Virus record (IMG/VR): IMGVR_UViG_3300037587_000290
Span: 1 to 37,082 of that record
Length of the DNA stretch: 37,082 nt
From: a virus
Reading direction: 5' to 3' (one strand)
How positions within the stretch are numbered: position 1 is the first letter of the stretch; each line of letters starts with the position of its first letter. The notes under the pieces were generated by a model. The model saw only the letters and a program-made list of their open reading frames with translations, was not told the origin of the DNA and made no database searches. The translations under genes were made by a program, and so were the position numbers. This document shows positions 22,208 to 30,353 of the stretch, piece by piece.

Positions 22208-22894
22208 CTAAAACGAAGCTACCGTGCTGGTTGATGGAGTCCCAGCAAAGCTTAAGTCTGTCACTGGTGCGGGAGTTTGACCTGGGCCAAACAAGCCAGG
22301 GAACGCACCGGCAGCGCCTGATAAGTTTTGAAGTGTTCCTGTTATTGCATTACTTCTATTTATTTCGCCTTGCGCTTGCGCCTGACCTGTATTGCCCAGT
22401 AAGTTGGTTATATTTGACGCCGTTTGAAGTCCAGCAGTGCCTTGCCCTGCCGCTACGTTTGCGCCTAAACTGGCAGTATTAAATAATTGATTAAATCGCT
22501 GATTTTGTAACTGAGGCGCGATTGTTGATGTTAAGTCAGTATTAAACTGGGTTAAATCTCTCAGCGTACCACCAGCGCCCAATCGACCTTGGGCCGCTGC
22601 GCTTTCTTGGATTTGTTCAAATCCTTGCTGTCGTAAAAAATCAACCACTGGATTAATTTCTTCTAGTTGTTGACTTGGATCTTGTAAAAAGCTTTGTAGC
22701 TGCTCACTAGCTTCAAGCCCGACCTGTCTAAATGGTTCCGTTCTTTTTTCGAATGACTCTCTCGCCAAAGTCTGAGCATCTATACCTTGAGCGTTTGCCC
22801 TTTCTTGTGCATCAGTGGCTTTGTCGGCCGCTCTGCTTGATACCGCGCCGCCTACCACTGCCGTTGCCACAATCGCCGTTGCTATTCCTGACAT
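22208..22894 (-). CDS. P22 gp7-like DNA-transfer (ejection) protein, 228 aa
   Basis: Hydrophobic N-terminus (GIATAIVATAVVGGAVSS), then the conserved block FRQVGLEASEQLQSFLQDPS, NPVVDFLRQQGFEQIQESAA, GRLGAGGTLRDLTQFNTDL, and LQNQRFNQLFNTASLGANVA, widely annotated as phage DNA-transfer protein gp7/p33. Released early into the host, it helps move DNA across the envelope. The ATG lies 13 bases inside the end of the cupin-SET gene; GGGG upstream. Confidence 0.85.
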   Translation of the reverse strand: MSGIATAIVATAVVGGAVSSRAADKATDAQERANAQGIDAQTLARESFEKRTEPFRQVGLEASEQLQSFLQDPSQQLEEINPVVDFLRQQGFEQIQESAAAQGRLGAGGTLRDLTQFNTDLTSTIAPQLQNQRFNQLFNTASLGANVAAGQGTAGLQTASNITNLLGNTGQAQAQGEINRSNAITGTLQNLSGAAGAFPGLFGPGQTPAPVTDLSFAGTPSTSTVASF

Positions 22895-23742
22895 AAATCA
22901 CCATTCCCCAATCTATGGTTTAATACGTTTCTATAATTAACCGTTATTTCTTCATCTTTGGATATGTCTTTAACTGCAATAAAGTTGATGCAGTTGGTTT
23001 CGTCAAGTTCTATTTTTGCATTTGGAAACACAGCATGGTTCGCATATCTTCCCGCCGGAGTCCTAAAGCCGCCTATTCGGGCCTTGCATATAATCGCGCC
23101 TTCTTTTATTTCAGCGCCACTAAATAACCCTTTACCTTCAATGATTGAGTCATCGATATAAACATCATTAAACTCTGTGTTGTAAGTCAGCATATCATCA
23201 GTGTTTTCAACCTGCTTTCTTATTTCCTCCTGAGTCATTCCTGTACTGGCAACAAAGTCCAAATAATCAATTTTGTTGATTTGAGTGTGGAAAAACTCAA
23301 GCTCTTGGAAGTCATTAACTGTTATTTGTTTCTGTATTTCATCGCCGTCAACACCAATATAAGGATGAAAAGTCACCCATCTAGTGTCCTCGTGTGCGTA
23401 ACCTGCTCTTTTTTTGCCCGACAATCCTTTGAATATATTAAAACCAGTTAGTCTTTTAACTTCAGCGCTATCTGTCGATACTGTAATGTCACCGCTAATC
23501 ATTATGTCGAAGTGATCAAACTTATATATTTGACCGGTTAATATAGTGCCCTTCGGTATGGTTATTTCTCTGCCATACATTCCACCGTGAATATGATGGG
23601 TTACTGGTATGTCAACTTGTGGCAAATCCTTCGCCTTATCTTCCCACGCTAGGATTTTTTCTCTATTGGTTTTTTTGTCTTTCTCACAAATTGAACCAAC
23701 AATTTGCACTGCTGTTAATTCTGAAGGTTCCAATTCGATCAT
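22882..23742 (-). CDS. Cupin-SET fusion, putative protein lysine methyltransferase, 286 aa
   Basis: N-terminal part: THHIHGGMYGREITIPKGTI, then KFDHFDIMISGDITV is a cupin-like double-stranded beta-helix with histidines 49, 50 and 52. C-terminal part (193-272) is a SET domain: GKGLFSGAEIKEGAIICKA (203-221), GGFRTPAGRYANHAVFPNA with the NH motif (235-236), AVKDISKDEEITVNY (256-270). SET proteins transfer methyl groups from SAM to lysine. It lies between fibre-like genes and ejection proteins in the structural operon; the target may be a virion protein or a host protein. Cupin may set oligomer or metal binding. Confidence 0.82.
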   Translation of the reverse strand: MIELEPSELTAVQIVGSICEKDKKTNREKILAWEDKAKDLPQVDIPVTHHIHGGMYGREITIPKGTILTGQIYKFDHFDIMISGDITVSTDSAEVKRLTGFNIFKGLSGKKRAGYAHEDTRWVTFHPYIGVDGDEIQKQITVNDFQELEFFHTQINKIDYLDFVASTGMTQEEIRKQVENTDDMLTYNTEFNDVYIDDSIIEGKGLFSGAEIKEGAIICKARIGGFRTPAGRYANHAVFPNAKIELDETNCINFIAVKDISKDEEITVNYRNVLNHRLGNGDLCQE

Positions 23743-23820
23743 GGTTTAACTCTCTAGTTTAGGCGATGGTTAATGTTATTTAATTCTAACAAAAATTGAT
23801 AAAAATATCCAAGGTAGCGA

Positions 23821-24162
23821 TCATTGTACAAATTCCTTGCCGCTAATGTTCCAGCTTATTGAGTCGGCTAAATCTGATTCGACGCGGATCGTCTCGCCTG
23901 GACTTAATGCTTGGTTAACTATTTCGCCGCCGAATGATGATTTATTTCTGATTAATCTTTCGTCGGATATTAGCTTTTTAGTTAAAATACCATCAGCACC
24001 GAAAATATAAACAGAATGTATTCTATTTTGTGTTGTGGCATTGGTGGCAGTGAAAGCGGTAACAACTGAGCCCGCACCCTCAAGGGGGGACTTGTATACT
24101 TCCTCTATGGTGCCAGCCGTGGCAGAAGAAAAATCTCTAACTAGTTTTTTAGGATTTGCCAT
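23821..24162 (-). CDS. Small beta-rich virion-associated protein, 113 aa
   Basis: ATG at 24162 overlaps the fibre gene's stop (TAATG). Beta-strand pattern: GSVVTAFTATNATTQNRIHS, VYIFGADGILTKKL, GETIRVESDLADSISWNISG. This resembles small capsid/tail proteins in structural operons that form a beta sandwich. No named family. The 78-bp gap after its stop, before 23742, has no feature I can support. Confidence 0.6.
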   Translation of the reverse strand: MANPKKLVRDFSSATAGTIEEVYKSPLEGAGSVVTAFTATNATTQNRIHSVYIFGADGILTKKLISDERLIRNKSSFGGEIVNQALSPGETIRVESDLADSISWNISGKEFVQ

Positions 24163-25517
24163 TAGTTAACCCTCGATATTGAACTTGCAACCAATATATT
24201 TACGGTTGAGTCCTCATTGGTAACAAACCATTCTATAAAGTCGCCAGTTGAAAGCACCTCTTGCCATGGGGCCGTTATCGATGCTGGGTTGCCTGCTGAT
24301 GAATTCGCAGTTCTCTTTGAGTTTGGCACAATAGTTCCATTTAAAGCCAATTCGATAGAGATATTCACTGCACCACCCGAGACAGGCTCAACGGTAAATG
24401 ATCCAGTGTCGGGTAATGTTGCGTCTTTTCCGCCGTTATAAGTAAGTCTTCCCGCTGCGGTGCCAGTGAATTGACTTACCCTTTCAATGACCCATGTTCC
24501 AGCAATTAAAACGGGAGTTCCCGCAACTGCGATTACTGTCGCCGTAGCGTTGTTTTGCATCGATAGCAAACCATCCGGGCGAGTGTCTGCGATATCATCA
24601 TTATGAAAGAAGTTCCATAATGCATCATCAACGGTTACACCCGATAGAATAGATCCCGCGCCAGATGTTAGCATCCTAGTTATTATCGCTGTCCCGCCTG
24701 TGTTTATATTTGCGGATGATGCTGCACCACTTATTAATGTTGTACCGGCCCCAAGGTTAGCTAAAACCAAGTCAAGCGCTATCGCATCAAAAGTAGCAGT
24801 TCCAAAATCAAATAATGCTCCACCTGTAATGTTGGCCGCTGAGATTTCCCATAGCCAAGTATTCCATCCGCCTGTTATTGTTGAGCCATTAGACGAAATT
24901 GTAGACGGGCTTACATTTGTGAATCGAGTGGTCGATCCATTCGTGCCTGTGCTATTGAATAGGCCGAATACAGAGCATGATACTGAGCAGTCGTGCATCC
25001 TAAAGATAGTGTCAGTGTTGTCAGAAAAGTTAATAACGCGCCCACTTGCGCACGATATTGTTATGCTGCTTATTCTTGCTCGTTTGTTCGTAATTGTGAA
25101 CATGTCAGCAGTGCCGGTGTACGTTAGCGTAACGGCAACTGAATCTATGCCATCGAACGCGCAATTATTGCCCATTACAATCTCGTTAGTGCCAAGACTG
25201 AAGCTATTTCCTTGCAGGTACTGTGTGTCATCCGCTAGCGTAATAATCCCCGCTGCGGGAGTTGGTAGGTCTGACAATGCATTAACTACAACCTGCTTTG
25301 CTGGTTGTACTACCAATATTCCGTTAGTCTTCAGTCCGCCAGTAAAGTTGACCTCGCCTAAAACAGTTTGAACTGCCACTGCTAATTTAGTTAATGCGTT
25401 TTCAGCTAGCGGGAATGTTTCATCAAAGTTATCGTTAACTTTATCAAGCGCCGATCTGAATGTGTCGCCTGTGCCGTCATCTGCGGTCGAGCCTATGTTT
25501 ATTGTTTGCTGTACCAT
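24162..25517 (-). CDS. Fibre/appendage-like beta-rich protein, 451 aa
   Basis: N-terminal INIGSTADDGTGDTFRSALD then KVNDNFDE is a known short adaptor motif at the start of many tail-fibre and tailspike proteins. The middle (residues 120-330) has repeated short strands and Asn/Thr/Gly turns (RISSITISCASGRVINFSDN, NITGGALFDFGTATFDAIAL), typical of a right-handed beta helix. No enzyme motif is visible. It is probably a second appendage or virion decoration besides the esterase tailspike. Confidence 0.7.
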   Translation of the reverse strand: MVQQTINIGSTADDGTGDTFRSALDKVNDNFDETFPLAENALTKLAVAVQTVLGEVNFTGGLKTNGILVVQPAKQVVVNALSDLPTPAAGIITLADDTQYLQGNSFSLGTNEIVMGNNCAFDGIDSVAVTLTYTGTADMFTITNKRARISSITISCASGRVINFSDNTDTIFRMHDCSVSCSVFGLFNSTGTNGSTTRFTNVSPSTISSNGSTITGGWNTWLWEISAANITGGALFDFGTATFDAIALDLVLANLGAGTTLISGAASSANINTGGTAIITRMLTSGAGSILSGVTVDDALWNFFHNDDIADTRPDGLLSMQNNATATVIAVAGTPVLIAGTWVIERVSQFTGTAAGRLTYNGGKDATLPDTGSFTVEPVSGGAVNISIELALNGTIVPNSKRTANSSAGNPASITAPWQEVLSTGDFIEWFVTNEDSTVNILVASSISRVN

Positions 25518-25826
25518 TTAAGCCTCTGTTTCATCTGCCCAGAATATTGTGGTATCAACCGTCCAAGATGTAGTATCAACGGTTAAAAGCTCGCCTGAGC
25601 CAACTTGATCTTGTAAGTCTTTAAGTTGGGCACCTAAAGCGGTAATAACTTGCTCTTGATTGTCATTAATTAAATCCTCTCCGCCGCCCGACCTAATAAA
25701 CATGTCATGAAGATACCTGTTTAGGTATTCTATCACAGGCCGTATTTCATCGTCGGACATCCATTTAGCGGGCCATTGGATTACAAACGGATCCACCTTA
25801 GCCAATGTCGAGCTCCAAATCTGCAT
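25518..25826 (-). CDS. Small virion-associated protein, 102 aa
   Basis: ATG at 25826, 29 bases inside the end of the gp10-like gene, so probably coupled. Helical start (DEIRPVIEYLNRYLHDM), coiled-coil-like QEQVITALGAQLKDLQDQVG, and a repeated tail (LTVDTTSWTVDTTIFWADET, VDTT twice). Position between the tail hub and the fibre fits a tail needle or adaptor, which I cannot confirm. Confidence 0.6.
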   Translation of the reverse strand: MQIWSSTLAKVDPFVIQWPAKWMSDDEIRPVIEYLNRYLHDMFIRSGGGEDLINDNQEQVITALGAQLKDLQDQVGSGELLTVDTTSWTVDTTIFWADETEA

Positions 25827-27201
25827 CAGCAGAAATTAACACCCATTTAATGTTATCGGTCATCGTAAGCCTAAACATTCTAGTATAGAAGTCGCCCATG
25901 CCGAACCAGTCGATTTTGTGTTGGAACTCACCTTGTGCGCCTATATTCTGGAATCGTTCTGAACTCCAAGTCCTGCCGTTATCATCGGAATATTGCATGA
26001 TAATTTGTGATTCAGCAGTTACCAAGCTAGTGCCGGTCTCGATCTCTATCCCAAATCGATCCATAAACACTTTTGCGCCCACCCTTCCGAATGTTCGACC
26101 GTTGATAGCTATCGTGTCTCGTCGGTGCTGTATGGGCTCGCCGTTGTCCGTAAAGGTGTCAAAATCTAACTCGTAAATATTACCATTGCGACGGTCAGCT
26201 ACTAAGTTCTTACCATAAACAAACTGATAATCGCTGATTAAGTGCTGCGACCCATCAGTTCCGAATGCAAGATTGGTCCATAGCCCGGCCTCTTCGTTAA
26301 ATAACCATGTTTCGTTACCTGTCGGGAATGATAATAGGTAGAAATTCTGATTATCTAGAGTAAAACACATTCCGTAAGCGTCATCAGTTCTTGAATATTT
26401 AGATATCTTTTGGCCTATTGCCGGGTTGCCGATTGGGTTAATGGTTAATCCAGCTAATTGATAGACAATCAAGTCGCTACCAAGGAAATAAGCAAACCTA
26501 TTGTTAGATCCGATTGAGTGAATAGCATCAATACCAACCTCTTGAGTAGAGTTCAAGATAAACGTATAGGGAGGATTGCCAACACCGCTATTGTACATAG
26601 GTTGAATACTTTCAGCACCAAAGCCATATACCTGCTGTTTATAAGCAAACACGGCTTTCATATCATCCGGTTTAGCCTCTGCAATGATTACATTAGCACT
26701 ATTAACCACTAATGGATCGCTTAAATCTGCAAATGCAATATCACCATCGTTGCCGTCATAAACCATTCGGCGGTTAATGTAGGTAACTGTGCTGGCGCTT
26801 GGCAAGTCAATGTCAGTGCCTTGGGTTAATGTCGTGCCGTCATATTGGTATGGCTTGCCTATGCCAGTTGTTATCACTAAATTACCAACCTGATCTTCTT
26901 CTAGCTTGCATCGATCAACGCCATCAATGGTGCCAATAGATGTTTGAATGCCGTTTGATGCCACTTTAAATAGCGTATTACCTGAAACGGTATAAAGAAC
27001 ATCATCAAGCCGACCCATACCCCTATTAGCTCCGACACCTGTAGAGAATGGCTTCAGCCCTGGGAACGGATTAAATGAAACAGGCTCTCCGCCTTGAGGG
27101 TTTACTTCTATAATAAATCCCCGTGTCACTTGCGAGGAAACAGGAAGAGATCTATTTGTATATGTTGGCCCGATTAGTGGTATTGGGATGCCGGTAGCCA
27201 T
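25798..27201 (-). CDS. P22 gp10-like packaged DNA stabilisation protein (tail hub), 467 aa
   Basis: Size matches P22 gp10 (472 aa). Beta-propeller-like repeats run throughout: FNPFPGLKPFSTGVGANRGM, LDDVLYTVSGNTLFKVASNG, INRRMVYDGNDGDIAFADLS, FAYFLGSDLIVYQLAGL, and a C-terminal QYSDDNGRTWSSERFQNIGA segment known in this family. In P22 gp10 forms a hexameric hub below gp4 and keeps packaged DNA in. The adjacent upstream gene is gp4-like, the same order as P22. Confidence 0.88.
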   Translation of the reverse strand: MATGIPIPLIGPTYTNRSLPVSSQVTRGFIIEVNPQGGEPVSFNPFPGLKPFSTGVGANRGMGRLDDVLYTVSGNTLFKVASNGIQTSIGTIDGVDRCKLEEDQVGNLVITTGIGKPYQYDGTTLTQGTDIDLPSASTVTYINRRMVYDGNDGDIAFADLSDPLVVNSANVIIAEAKPDDMKAVFAYKQQVYGFGAESIQPMYNSGVGNPPYTFILNSTQEVGIDAIHSIGSNNRFAYFLGSDLIVYQLAGLTINPIGNPAIGQKISKYSRTDDAYGMCFTLDNQNFYLLSFPTGNETWLFNEEAGLWTNLAFGTDGSQHLISDYQFVYGKNLVADRRNGNIYELDFDTFTDNGEPIQHRRDTIAINGRTFGRVGAKVFMDRFGIEIETGTSLVTAESQIIMQYSDDNGRTWSSERFQNIGAQGEFQHKIDWFGMGDFYTRMFRLTMTDNIKWVLISADADLELDIG

Positions 27202-27203
27202 TA

Positions 27204-27605
27204 TTATTCCGTTGAGTCAAATTCGTTTTTACGGGGAAGATATTTGCGCGTTAACGCTCTATCTAGCGGCATTTCGTTGATGGTAGTGTATTTGGCTTGA
27301 AGCTCTGTTACTGCGCTAATGGCCGCTGCTGACAAGCCAGGTTGTATTGGTCGGCGGTGCCGTATCATTAACCGCATGGTAAGACTAAGCTCTAAAGCTT
27401 CTTCGTCGGCGTCATCGATAAACAATTCATCAGCAGCAAGGAGTTTTGACAAACCAAGAAAGATCCCGTCATTTTGGAACCGGGCAATTAATCGATTTAA
27501 CCTAGCCAACGCATCGGCATTAATACCACCCTCAAGCGCCTGCCCTTCGGCTAATATTCCAGCCTGTTTAGCTGAGCTGTTGATCAAGTCCTGTGCTGTC
27601 GTCAT
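27204..27605 (-). CDS. P22 gp4-like head-tail adaptor, 133 aa
   Basis: ATG at 27605 with AAGGTG upstream. N-terminal helices TTAQDLINSSAKQAGILAEG then INADALARLNRLIARFQNDG fit the head-completion protein pattern of P22 gp4 (which attaches to the portal ring), though at 133 aa it is shorter than P22 gp4. Lies immediately before the gp10-like gene. No sign of the gp4 lysozyme-type motif. Confidence 0.75.
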   Translation of the reverse strand: MTTAQDLINSSAKQAGILAEGQALEGGINADALARLNRLIARFQNDGIFLGLSKLLAADELFIDDADEEALELSLTMRLMIRHRRPIQPGLSAAAISAVTELQAKYTTINEMPLDRALTRKYLPRKNEFDSTE

Positions 27606-27777
27606 TTGATATCACCTTTTTAGCTCGGGGCTTTCGTGTTTTTTTAACTGCTGCTTTTGCGTCTTTAGGCGAATGGTGCCAACCTTTTTCAATGTCCCAG
27701 TCGTTACCCTTCATGCCAAACATTTTTGTAATAACCTTGCCATCAACAAATTGATAGCGGCATGTTTCTAATAACAT
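27568..27777 (-). CDS. Unknown small basic protein, 69 aa
   Basis: ATG at 27777, GAGG five bases upstream. Folded-looking start (CRYQFVDGKVITKMFGMKGN) then a basic tail (KDAKAAVKKTRKPRAKKVIS). Overlaps the gp4-like start by 38 bases. Could be a small capsid-associated or neck protein; no family assigned. Confidence 0.65.
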   Translation of the reverse strand: MLLETCRYQFVDGKVITKMFGMKGNDWDIEKGWHHSPKDAKAAVKKTRKPRAKKVISNDDSTGLDQQLS

Positions 27778-27794
27778 ATTAACCTCAAATTAAA

Positions 27795-27810
27795 GGCCCA
27801 TCCTTGGGCC
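27795..27810 (-). terminator. Attenuator-type hairpin after the decoration gene
   Basis: GGCCCA, loop TCCT, TGGGCC; the minus strand continues TTTAATTT. Placed after coat and decoration genes, it could lower downstream expression relative to the coat. Confidence 0.55.
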
Positions 27811-27816
27811 ATAGGT

Positions 27817-28296
27817 TTAGCTAGTTGCGAAAGGCGTTGCCAATGTACCAGCGCCGTGACAAACACCCTCAATTACCCACTGAGTGCCTGAGATGCACGT
27901 TAACTGATAGCGCTCACCTAACAACCCGCCGGTAACCGTACCTGCCGCACTTAGAGCAACGATAGTTGATCCATCTGCTTCGAAGTAATCACCAGAGGTA
28001 GCCACGGTAACGTCACCCATAATTACACCACCGAGCATAAAGGTGGTTGCTGCGTCTGTAATGACTTTATGAGCGTTTGAGGTTACGGCAACAGTTACTA
28101 GGAATTCAAAACGCATTCCTGCAACTGGGGCCGGTAAGGTATAAACAACACCAGCAGCCGAATCAAGTAGACATAACGATCCAGATTCCTCGGCTTTAAG
28201 TGTACGGGTTGCGCCTACTGATTGGATGACTTCCTGATGTAGACCAGGAGCCACACAACCTTCGGTGCTTTGTTTACTTAAGCTTTCTAGAGCCAT
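27817..28296 (-). CDS. Putative capsid decoration protein, 159 aa
   Basis: Strong ribosome site (AAGGAGAACTATC) and position directly after the coat gene. Small, beta-rich, Gly/Ala/Val/Thr-rich: EESGSLCLLDSAAGVVYTLP, FEFLVTVAVTSNAHKVITDA, MLGGVIMGDVTVATSGDYFE. This pattern is common in head-stabilising or decoration proteins. No named fold recognised, so the call rests on context and composition. Confidence 0.65.
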   Translation of the reverse strand: MALESLSKQSTEGCVAPGLHQEVIQSVGATRTLKAEESGSLCLLDSAAGVVYTLPAPVAGMRFEFLVTVAVTSNAHKVITDAATTFMLGGVIMGDVTVATSGDYFEADGSTIVALSAAGTVTGGLLGERYQLTCISGTQWVIEGVCHGAGTLATPFATS

Positions 28297-28307
28297 GATA
28301 GTTCTCC

Positions 28308-29492
28308 TTAGTTATTTGCGTAACGAACAGCTTGGCTGGCTCGTAGCGTTTTGAAACCGTATAAAACATCAATACGAGTTGGGAATGTATCGTTGGTGAT
28401 ATCATAAGCGCTTACGACACGCATTGAGATCCCGTCCATAACTTCCCGTGCAGCAAAATCAACACCTTTAGGCATTCTTAAGTCAGCAGTTACAAAAGCA
28501 AATGCGTCCTTACGATAACCTAACGAGATGTCGTGCGTTGCAGAAGCTCCGCCGACCTTAGTAATTGCTTGACCATCAGCAGCCGCGTTAGATACGTTTT
28601 GACGCGCACCAGTTGCCACTAATTCAGGATCAAACGACAATGAAGTTGCAGAAGCACCAGTCGAAGTGGTAACAACAAACTGCTGTAAATTACCTGTGTC
28701 GACTTTAGTTTCTGGATGAACACGATTAACGCCAGCAATTGTAAAGACATCGCCTTTAAGTAGCGTACCTGTACCCGTGTCAATAACTAAAGTGTTGCCA
28801 GTTTGACCCGCGCCGTCAGTTAGATAATCACCAGTACCATCATCAGAGCCGGTTACGTGGCGAGGCATCAATGTGTTCTCGAAAAACTCAAAGCCAGCAG
28901 TCTTACCAAGCATACCTTCAAGATACTGCTTAGAAATGTTTGCAGAGTCTTGGAATAAGCCTTTTAGCACGTCAACCATGTCAACGTTAGTTTGAGTGTC
29001 GAGGTTACACTTAAGGTTAGTAGAACCAGCCAAGTTATCTACAAGGATTTTACGCCCTTGCAAGATAGTTAAAAAAGTGGCAGATGAGCCAACATTGTTA
29101 ACCTGGTTGTATACGTCTTCAAACATACTGAGCGCATCAGACTCGATGTTGGCAGCTAGCACAGACATCATTGGTTCAATTATTCGAGTGCTAAAGTCAT
29201 CTAGAGACAATGTAAGATCTGTTGATGAAAATTCAACATCAACGCCTTTTTGAGTTGCCATAGTGATTGTGACACTTTGCTCATCAGTGTCTTGAACAGC
29301 AATGGTCTTACCTGTTCTAACCGTGTATTCATTTGGTAGACGTACTTGTAGGTTTTCACCAATCTTCGCGCCTTCCACAGCAAATCGACTATCATATTGA
29401 CGGTCTATATTGCCGATAAAATTTAACTTCTGGTGCAGGACGCGGAGAATTTCCCGAGTCACCGCCGTGGGTGTTAAAATTGAGTTAGCCAT
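28308..29492 (-). CDS. Major capsid protein, P22 coat (gp5) family, 394 aa
   Basis: ATG at 29492, AAGGTAAATACTC upstream. N-terminus ILTPTAVTREILRVLHQKLN and FIGNIDRQYDSRFAVEGAKI match P22-type coat proteins (HK97 fold with N-arm), followed by GENLQVRLPNEYTVRTGKTI and QSVTITMATQKGVDVEFSS. C-terminal GISMRVVSAYDITNDTFPTR and IDVLYGFKTLRASQAVR are the family's ending. An insert around 220-310 (beta-rich, SLSFDPELVATGARQNVSN) corresponds to the I-domain region. Forms the procapsid with the scaffold gene upstream. Confidence 0.93.
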   Translation of the reverse strand: MANSILTPTAVTREILRVLHQKLNFIGNIDRQYDSRFAVEGAKIGENLQVRLPNEYTVRTGKTIAVQDTDEQSVTITMATQKGVDVEFSSTDLTLSLDDFSTRIIEPMMSVLAANIESDALSMFEDVYNQVNNVGSSATFLTILQGRKILVDNLAGSTNLKCNLDTQTNVDMVDVLKGLFQDSANISKQYLEGMLGKTAGFEFFENTLMPRHVTGSDDGTGDYLTDGAGQTGNTLVIDTGTGTLLKGDVFTIAGVNRVHPETKVDTGNLQQFVVTTSTGASATSLSFDPELVATGARQNVSNAAADGQAITKVGGASATHDISLGYRKDAFAFVTADLRMPKGVDFAAREVMDGISMRVVSAYDITNDTFPTRIDVLYGFKTLRASQAVRYANN

Positions 29493-29507
29493 GAGTATTT
29501 ACCTTAT

Positions 29508-30335
29508 TTAGCCGTGTACTTGTTGGTTTCGCCAGACTCGCCACTGAGCCGTTGTCATCTTATCAGGATCCGTCTGAACTGTTTCAGAGCCACCTAATGG
29601 ATTAATCGGATCTGGTGCATCGGTAACCAATTTAGGTTTTAATGCTTCGACCTGGAATTCTAGTTTCGTCAACTCACGCGCTCTTTGAACTGGGGCTAAT
29701 GCAAAAATTCGCTGCGCCTCGTCCAAATGTGAACCAAGATGATAAGCAACTTCCGGCCCTTTATCCAAATCAAAAATTTGTTCTGCTAAGTCCAAATCCA
29801 TGAATTGAGTATTACCATATGCGACTTCGTCAAAATCTTCAAAGTTACCACGTATGGCTTCAAGCTTTGTTTCAAAGCCCTTTTTCTTGACTTCAAGTTG
29901 GTCTTGTCGTTGCGTTGCCGCTGCTGCTTGTTTGCTTTCGCCGTCTGCTGCCGTTAATCGTGCTTGTGCTGCATCACCTGAAACATCTGCATAATATCTT
30001 GCATTTGCTGTGTGATACTCCTGAAGTGATTCAAAATCATCTTCATTCGGTGCAACTCGCTCGACTGGCTTAACTTCTGGCGCGACTTGCTCTAATTTAT
30101 CAAGTCTTGCTTTAAGCGCTGCGTTTTCTTGGCTCTGTTCGTGCTTTTCACGTATGAGTTGATTAATGCGCGGTTGCACAGGATTGGCAGTTTTCTTTGC
30201 CTGATCTTGTGTTTCGGTTGCGCTTGCTTCGGCTGCTACTTGCGTGTTAGCTTCTGCTCCCGGTGCAGGTGATGGGGCTGCTTTATCATCATGGCTTGGC
30301 GTATTGTCGATCCCGCCTGTTAGATCTTCACTCAA
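29508..30335 (-). CDS. Scaffolding protein, TTG start, 275 aa
   Basis: Start is TTG at 30335 with GAGGACGTTACC upstream. Acidic, disordered N-terminus (DNTPSHDDKAAPSPAPGAEA), then heptad helices (QLIREKHEQSQENAALKARL, GESKQAAAATQRQDQLEVKK), and a compact basic C-terminus (MTTAQWRVWRNQQVHG), the coat-binding helix-turn-helix type known in P22 gp8 (303 aa). Lies between portal and coat as in P22. It directs procapsid assembly and then leaves. Confidence 0.82.
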   Translation of the reverse strand: MSEDLTGGIDNTPSHDDKAAPSPAPGAEANTQVAAEASATETQDQAKKTANPVQPRINQLIREKHEQSQENAALKARLDKLEQVAPEVKPVERVAPNEDDFESLQEYHTANARYYADVSGDAAQARLTAADGESKQAAAATQRQDQLEVKKKGFETKLEAIRGNFEDFDEVAYGNTQFMDLDLAEQIFDLDKGPEVAYHLGSHLDEAQRIFALAPVQRARELTKLEFQVEALKPKLVTDAPDPINPLGGSETVQTDPDKMTTAQWRVWRNQQVHG

Positions 30336-30353
30336 GGTAACGTCCTCACGAAT

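Noticed and set aside
24700-25371. Long plus-strand ORF (223 codons)
   Set aside because: Antisense to the fibre-like gene at 24162-25517, no ribosome site, no coding character; a shadow of a Thr/Ala/Gly-rich gene.
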